From: Gaiellasilicea sp963745775
Lineage (GTDB): Bacteria; Actinomycetota; Thermoleophilia; Gaiellales; Gaiellaceae
Length of the DNA: 64,000 nucleotides
Reading direction: 5' to 3'
Assembly (NCBI GenBank): GCA_963745775.1
Contig: CAVUYY010000008.1
Coordinates: 1-64,000 of the forward strand
Part shown: positions 59,618 to 64,000 of the stretch, piece by piece
Layout: every line of letters begins with the position of its first letter
Numbering within the stretch: the first letter of the stretch is position 1
Notes under the pieces: generated by a model
What the model was told of the DNA's origin: nothing
Seen by the model: the letters and a program-made list of their open reading frames with translations, nothing else
Databases searched by the model: none
Program-made: the position numbers and the translations under genes

Positions 59618-59623
59618 AGCATA
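59618..59623 (-). promoter_or_regulatory. -10 box heading the ATP synthase genes
   Basis: TATGCT on the minus strand ends 8 bases before the ATG of the AtpZ-like gene. It is the only promoter-like element at the head of the atpZ-I-B-E-F-H run. No -35 is convincing. Confidence 0.55.
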
Positions 59624-59698
59624 CCAAAGCGCGAGGAGATTGTGACAGCGAAAAAGCCTGTCTTTACGGCTTTTCCTCGAACTTTGTACGATCGTCCG

Positions 59699-60415
59699 AT
59701 GGAGCGCCTCGTGCTCGTTCACGGCTCGGTGACGAACGGCGCCACGACCTGGGCGGCTCAGCAACCGCTCGCCGCTCGCTTTCGACTCCTCGTGCTGGAG
59801 CGACCGGGGTTCCCGCCTGGGCCGCCGGTCGAGCGCGTCGATTTCGAGGAGCACGCCGCGTGGGTTGCGGCGCGGCTCGAGCCCGGCGACCATCTCGCCG
59901 GACACTCCTACGGCGGCGTGATCGCCCTCCTCGCCGCAGCTCGGTTCGCGAGGTTGAGCTCGCTGACCGTGATCGAGCCACCGTGCCTCGACGTCGCGCG
60001 CGGCGAGCCCGACGTCGATGCGTTCGTCCGAGGTGCGATCGAGTTGCGCGAGCATGGCCCGCGCGACCCCGAGGCCTACCTCCGCGTGTTCCTGCGGGCG
60101 GTGGGCTCCACATTCGATCCTCCTTCCCCGCTCCCGCCGGCGCTCGAGCAGGGCGCCCGCACGCTGATGGCCGAGCGCCCGCCCCATGAGGCGACGATCC
60201 CGCTCTCGGAGCTGCGTGCACTGGCGTTCCCCAAGCTCGTCGTCTCCGGAGGGCATCACCCGGCGTTCGAGGCGGTGTGCGACGTGCTCGAGCGGGAGCT
60301 CGACGCCGAGCGGGTCATCCTTCCTGGCGCCGGCCACGCCGTTCAGCGCGCAGCCGGCTTCAACGAACGGCTGCTCGCGTTCCTCCAGCGCGCAAGCGAA
60401 CAGTCTGCGACGTGA
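59699..60415 (+). CDS. Alpha/beta-fold hydrolase
   Basis: A 238-residue hydrolase with LVHGSVTNG, nucleophile Ser70 in GHSYGG, and His in GAGHAVQR near the end. It resembles small esterase or lactonase-type members. I chose the ATG at 59699 because TACGAT ends 6 bases before it and a weak -35 (TTTACG, 18-base spacer) is present. A GTG at 59642 lies upstream of the promoter. It converges on wecA with the two stop codons touching (TGA/TCA). Confidence 0.85.
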   Translation: MERLVLVHGSVTNGATTWAAQQPLAARFRLLVLERPGFPPGPPVERVDFEEHAAWVAARLEPGDHLAGHSYGGVIALLAAARFARLSSLTVIEPPCLDVARGEPDVDAFVRGAIELREHGPRDPEAYLRVFLRAVGSTFDPPSPLPPALEQGARTLMAERPPHEATIPLSELRALAFPKLVVSGGHHPAFEAVCDVLERELDAERVILPGAGHAVQRAAGFNERLLAFLQRASEQSAT

Positions 60416-61534
60416 TCAGGCCGAGCGGCGGTGGCGGGCGGCTTCCTCGGTCCGGCGCACGCGCGGGTTCGCGAGCTTGACGATCTCGAGCAGGTAGACG
60501 ACGTAGAGAGAGAAGCCGAGCGCTGCGAAGGCGATCGCCACCGCCGCGATCGTCTCCCAGAGATGCCACTCGCCGCCGGCGCGGAACGGAATGAACCGCG
60601 TGGCGAGCGCCGCCCCCGCGAGGGTCGCGCACCACGCCCACATCGTCATGGTCGCCCGTCGCTGCGAGAAGCCGCGGCGGAGGAAGCGGAAATGGAGGTG
60701 CGACTGGTCCGGGGCCGAGAGCCGCTCGCGGTTCTTCAGCCGTCGCGCGACGACGAACGAGGTGTCGAGGATCGGCACGGCAAGGACGAGCAGAGGCAGG
60801 AAGAGCACGATCGTCGACGCGGTCTTGAAGAGCCCCTGCACCGAGATCGCAGCGAGCAGGAAGCCGAGCGTGAGCGCGCCGGAGTCGCCCATGAAGATCC
60901 GGGCCGGGAAGAAGTTGTGGCGGAGGAAGCCGAGACAGGCGCCGGCGACGATCGCCGAGAGGATCGCAGGGTCGGTCTTCCCGAGCGAGAGCGCGAGGAT
61001 CGCATACGTGGCGGCGGAGATTCCGCACACCCCGGCAGCCAGCCCGTCCAGCCCGTCGAGGAAGTTGACCATGTTCATGACCGCGACGATCCAGAGCATC
61101 GTCAGCGGGACGCCGATCGTCGCCGGCAGGTCGACGGCGCCGACGAACGGAAAGGTGAAGTGGTCGATCCAGACGCCGAAGAACGGAGGAATCGCAGCCG
61201 CGATCACCTGGCCTGCCAGCTTCCGGCCGGGCTTCAGCACCCGGAAGTCGTCGATCGCGCCGACGGTCGTCGCCACCGCCGCCCCGAGCATGACCCCACG
61301 CGTCTCGCTCCCGAGGTCGAGGAAGGCGAGCGCAGGCACGAAGATCCCGAAGAAGATGGCGATCCCGCCGAGCCGCGGAATCGGGTTGACGTTCAACCGG
61401 CGCTTCTCGGGCATGTCGACGACGCCCAGCAGCCGCGCCATCCCGCCGACGGCCGGCGTCAGCAGGATCACGATCACGAACGCGACGACCGCCCCGTAGA
61501 GGACTTCCGGGTTGTCGAGGAGCTCTTGCGGCAC
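60416..61534 (-). CDS. Undecaprenyl-phosphate sugar-1-phosphate transferase (WecA/TagO type)
   Basis: A 372-residue polytopic enzyme of the MraY/WecA family that transfers a sugar-1-phosphate, probably GlcNAc-1-P, onto undecaprenyl phosphate to start wall-polymer synthesis. Metal and substrate residues lie in GAIDDFR, NFLDGLDGLAAG and FMGDSGAL. It has about 11 helices. The start is GTG with GGGGG nearby, 7 bases after upp. Confidence 0.92.
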   Translation of the reverse strand: MPQELLDNPEVLYGAVVAFVIVILLTPAVGGMARLLGVVDMPEKRRLNVNPIPRLGGIAIFFGIFVPALAFLDLGSETRGVMLGAAVATTVGAIDDFRVLKPGRKLAGQVIAAAIPPFFGVWIDHFTFPFVGAVDLPATIGVPLTMLWIVAVMNMVNFLDGLDGLAAGVCGISAATYAILALSLGKTDPAILSAIVAGACLGFLRHNFFPARIFMGDSGALTLGFLLAAISVQGLFKTASTIVLFLPLLVLAVPILDTSFVVARRLKNRERLSAPDQSHLHFRFLRRGFSQRRATMTMWAWCATLAGAALATRFIPFRAGGEWHLWETIAAVAIAFAALGFSLYVVYLLEIVKLANPRVRRTEEAARHRRSA

Positions 61535-61541
61535 GAGCCCC

Positions 61542-62171
61542 CTACTTCGTGCCGTAGAGACGGTCGCCTGCGTCGCCGAGCCCCGGCACGATGTAGCCCT
61601 TCTCGTTCAGCCCCTGGTCGATCCCGGCGACGACGATGTGCACCTCGGGATGCTCGCCGTGGATCCGCTCGATCCCCTCGGGCGCGGCGATCAGGGCGAT
61701 CAGCCGGATCGAGGTCGCGCCGGCCTCCTTGACCCGGGCGACCGCGGCCGAGGTCGAGTTCCCGGTCGCGAGCATCGGGTCGAGCAGGATCACGTCGCGC
61801 TCCGCGATGTCACCCGGCAGCTTCACGTAGTACTCGACCGGCTCGAGGGTCTCCTCGTTGCGGTAGAGGCCGATGAAGCCGACGCGCGCTCCCGAGATCA
61901 GCGAGAGGACTCCGTCGAGCATCCCCATGCCGGCGCGCAGGATCGGGCAGATCGCGACCTTCTTGCCGGAGATCCGCTGCGCCGTCGTGTGCTCGAGCGG
62001 CGTCTCGATCTCGACCTCCTCGGTGGCGAGATCCATCGTCGCCTCGTAGGTGAGGAGCAGCGTCAGCTCGTTGACGAGCTGTCGGAACATGTGCGTGTTC
62101 GTCGTGACGTCGCGGAGCAGCCCGAGCTTGTGCTGGACGAGTGGGTGACGGACCTCCGTCAGGTTCGTCAT
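61542..62171 (-). CDS. upp: Uracil phosphoribosyltransferase
   Basis: A 209-residue enzyme converting uracil and PRPP to UMP. The PRPP loop is LLDPMLATGNSTSAAV, and GLYRNEETLEPVEYYVKLP and the C-terminal PGLGDAGDRLYGTK are typical. The ATG overlaps the glyA stop by ATGA, so the two are translated together. Confidence 0.95.
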   Translation of the reverse strand: MTNLTEVRHPLVQHKLGLLRDVTTNTHMFRQLVNELTLLLTYEATMDLATEEVEIETPLEHTTAQRISGKKVAICPILRAGMGMLDGVLSLISGARVGFIGLYRNEETLEPVEYYVKLPGDIAERDVILLDPMLATGNSTSAAVARVKEAGATSIRLIALIAAPEGIERIHGEHPEVHIVVAGIDQGLNEKGYIVPGLGDAGDRLYGTK

Positions 62172-63455
62172 GCGTACGAGCAGTAGCCGCGGAAGCCCGG
62201 GTAGAGCGGCCGCTTGGCGCAGAGCGCCTCGGCCCGAGCGGCCAGCTCGGCTTCCTCTCCTTCGCCCAGCGCGCCGACGATGATCCGCCCGACCTCGCGG
62301 AAGTCCTCTTCGTCGAAACCGCGCATCGTCGCCGCCGGTGTCCCGATCCGGACTCCGGAAGCCACGGTCGGCGGCCGCTCGTCGAAGGGAACCGTGTTCC
62401 GGTTCACGGTCAGCTTCACCTCGTCGAGCCGTTCCTCCGCGCCCGCACCCGTCCAGTCGGTCGCACGCAGGTCGAGCTGGAGCAGATGCGTGTCGGTGCC
62501 GCCGGTCAGGACGTCGAGACCGCCGTCGATCAGCTCCTCCGACAGGGCATCGGCGTTGGTGCGCACCTGGGTCTGGTAGTCGCGGAACGCCTCCGAGCCG
62601 GCGATCCGGAAACAGGCGGCCTTGGCGGCGATTGCGTGCTCGAGCGGCCCGCCCTGCATGCCCGGGAAGACGGCGCGATCGATCGCCTGCGCGTGCTCGG
62701 AACGGCAGAGGACGAAGCCGGCGCGGGGCCCCGCGAGGGTCTTGTGCGTGGTCGACGTGACGACGTCGCAATGCTCGACCGGATTCGGGTGGAGGCCCGC
62801 CGCGACGAGCCCGGAGAAGTGAGCCATGTCGCACATCAGGAGCGCATCGACCTCGTCGGCGATCTTGCGGAACTCGGCCGCGTCGACGGTGCGCGGATAG
62901 GCGGAGCCGCCGCAGACGATCAGCCGCGGGCGGTGCTCGCGGGCGAGCTCGAGCACTTCGTCGTAGTCGACCACGTTCGTCTCGCGGGAGACGCCGTAGT
63001 GGACGATCGTGTACAGCCGTCCCGAGAAGTTGACCTTGAGGCCGTGCGTGAGGTGGCCGCCGTGGTCGAGCCGCAGCGAGAGGATCGTCTCGCCGGGCGT
63101 GAGCAGGCCGAAGTAGGCGGCCATGTTGGCCTGCGCGCCCGCGTGCGGCTGGACGTTCGCGTGCTCGGCGCCGAAGAGCTCCTTGGCGCGGTCGATCGCG
63201 AGCTGCTCGATCTCGTCGACCACCTCGCAGCCGCCGTAGTAGCGCTTCCCCGGATAGCCCTCGGCGTACTTGTTCGTCGGCACGGAGCCGATCGCCTCGA
63301 GCACGCTCGGCCAGGTGAAGTTCTCCGACGCGATCAACTCGATCTGGTCGCGCTGCCGGTCGAGCTCGCGGCCGAGAAGAGCGGCGATCTCCGGGTCGAT
63401 CTCGGAGAGACCGGACGGCGCGGAGCTGCTCGAGCGAGTGCTGGGCGACGGCCAT
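62168..63455 (-). CDS. glyA: Serine hydroxymethyltransferase (one frame break)
   Basis: Joined across an inserted base near 63415-63420 this is a 428-residue PLP enzyme that converts serine and tetrahydrofolate to glycine and methylene-tetrahydrofolate. The PLP lysine lies in STTHKTLAGPR; IASENF and GYPGKRYYGG are present. The N-terminus MAVAQHSLEQLRA is preceded by AGGAAGGG, so the true start is 63455. Without the extra base the frame continues SGLSEIDPEIAALLGREL. A downstream in-frame ATG at 63337 would give an inactive truncated protein. Confidence 0.95.
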
Positions 63456-63499
63456 GCTGGGTTCCCTTCCTGGGCTCCTTCGACGAGGTCGAACCGATG

Positions 63500-64000
63500 C
63501 TAGAGCACTGACGCGACGATCCGGAGCGCCTCGACGCCCGAAGCTGCTCCCTCGCGCAGAATGCCGGGCTCTGCGCCGGTGAAGTCGAGCACCGTGGACG
63601 GCGTCCCCGGCAGAGGCCCCGCGTCGAGGAGCGCCGCCGCGGCCGAGCGGAGCTCGACCGGAACGTCGTCGAGGGTACGTGGATCGGCTTCGCCGGTCAG
63701 GTTCGCGCTCGTGGCGGCGAGCGCCCCGACCTGCTCGAACAGCTCGCGCGCGACGCCACCAAGCTCGGGAATCCGGATTCCGATCGTCCTCTGCTGCGAC
63801 CCGGCGAGCCAGCCGTAGTGTCCGGCCGGGTTTGGCAAGACGAGCGTGTATGGCCCCGGCAGAAGCGCACCGACGATCGTGGCCGAACGGCCCTGCAGCT
63901 CCGGGATGCGCGCGACGAGCTGCTCGAGGTCGGCGCCCACGAGTGCGATCGGCTGGGATTCGGCGCGCCGCTTCAGGTGGGAGAGCTCTCGCACCGCGTC
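63500..64000 (-). CDS. Sua5/YrdC-type threonylcarbamoyl-AMP synthase (5' end outside window)
   Basis: The last 166 residues of a YrdC-domain protein that makes threonylcarbamoyl-AMP for the t6A modification of tRNAs. LPGPYTLVLPNPAGH, the GIRIPELGGVARELF segment and the ATSANLTGEADPRT motif are present. The N-terminal part with the KxR-type ligand site is cut by the window edge. The C-terminal region is short, so there is no separate Sua5 domain. It precedes glyA on the same strand. Confidence 0.9.
   Translation of the reverse strand, partial: DAVRELSHLKRRAESQPIALVGADLEQLVARIPELQGRSATIVGALLPGPYTLVLPNPAGHYGWLAGSQQRTIGIRIPELGGVARELFEQVGALAATSANLTGEADPRTLDDVPVELRSAAAALLDAGPLPGTPSTVLDFTGAEPGILREGAASGVEALRIVASVL

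Noticed and set aside
59652..59674. Hairpin AAAAGCC/GGCTTTT as terminator
   Set aside because: It lies between divergent promoters, not after a gene; the -35-like TTTACG is in its loop. It may be an operator but evidence is thin.
59642..59698. Upstream GTG start for the hydrolase at 59.7 kb
   Set aside because: The promoter -10 (59687-59692) lies inside this extension and the added residues are not part of the hydrolase fold.
62168..63337. glyA start at the internal ATG 63337
   Set aside because: It would remove the conserved N-terminal region; the frame with the ribosome site starts at 63455 and rejoins after one inserted base.

Overview
The window is a high-GC, densely packed bacterial chromosome segment with very short intergenic gaps. 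It has many GTG starts and -10 boxes of the TANNNT type placed 6-8 bases before start codons (leaderless genes). It carries a WhiG-type and a SigF/SigB-type sigma factor, a degenerate EF-G paralogue and the gene order sua5-glyA-upp-wecA-atp. Together these suggest an uncultured actinobacterium, most likely near Thermoleophilia (Gaiellales/Solirubrobacterales). The lineage is inference; the gene content is read from the sequence.

Layout. 1-8.1 kb (minus strand): partial aldehyde dehydrogenase, membrane-anchored trypsin-like protease, small proteins, LysE exporter, EF-G-like GTPase with two frame breaks, berberine-bridge-type flavoprotein, WhiG-type sigma factor. 8.2-8.4 kb: tRNA-Trp followed by a structured non-coding stretch with two hairpins and two 20-bp direct repeats. 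8.4-12.4 kb: coiled-coil protein, two alpha/beta hydrolases, a methylcrotonyl-CoA carboxylase beta-type gene and a small partner. 12.4-20.2 kb: the most unusual block. Four exported proteins, among them a 945-residue protein made of 11 Q/N/S-rich repeats and a protein with WNWNC motifs sharing part of that repeat, lie opposite a SigF/SigB-like sigma factor and a ribbon-helix-helix protein with a membrane tail. 20.2-27.3 kb: flavin oxidase plus DapA-family enzyme, methylglutaconyl-CoA hydratase type, SpoIID-like protein, biotin carboxylase-BCCP, SCP2 protein and acyl-CoA dehydrogenase. With the 10.5 kb gene these could form most of a leucine/isovalerate degradation route. 27.3-32.8 kb: oligopeptide ABC transporter operon 1 (A-B-C-D-F). 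32.9-42.7 kb: YcnI-like protein, CstB-like persulfide dioxygenase-rhodanese, threonine ammonia-lyase, MeaB, MFS carrier, methionine synthase MetH, ferredoxin-reductase-like protein.

42.7-59.6 kb holds the F-type ATP synthase genes in canonical order (Z-I-B-E-F-H-A-G-D-C), but split. Two unrelated genes lie between atpH and atpA. A second oligopeptide transporter operon (C-A-B-D-F) plus two small genes lies between atpG and atpD. 59.7-64.0 kb: alpha/beta hydrolase, WecA/TagO-type transferase, upp, glyA and a partial Sua5/YrdC gene.

At least eleven genes or positions show single-base frame breaks in otherwise intact, often essential genes (glyA, metH, oppC, EF-G2 and others). Almost all are one-base insertions beside a like base, so I read most as sequence errors and give joined coordinates. 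No CRISPR array, insertion sequence or prophage was seen, and no gap between genes exceeds 300 bases.
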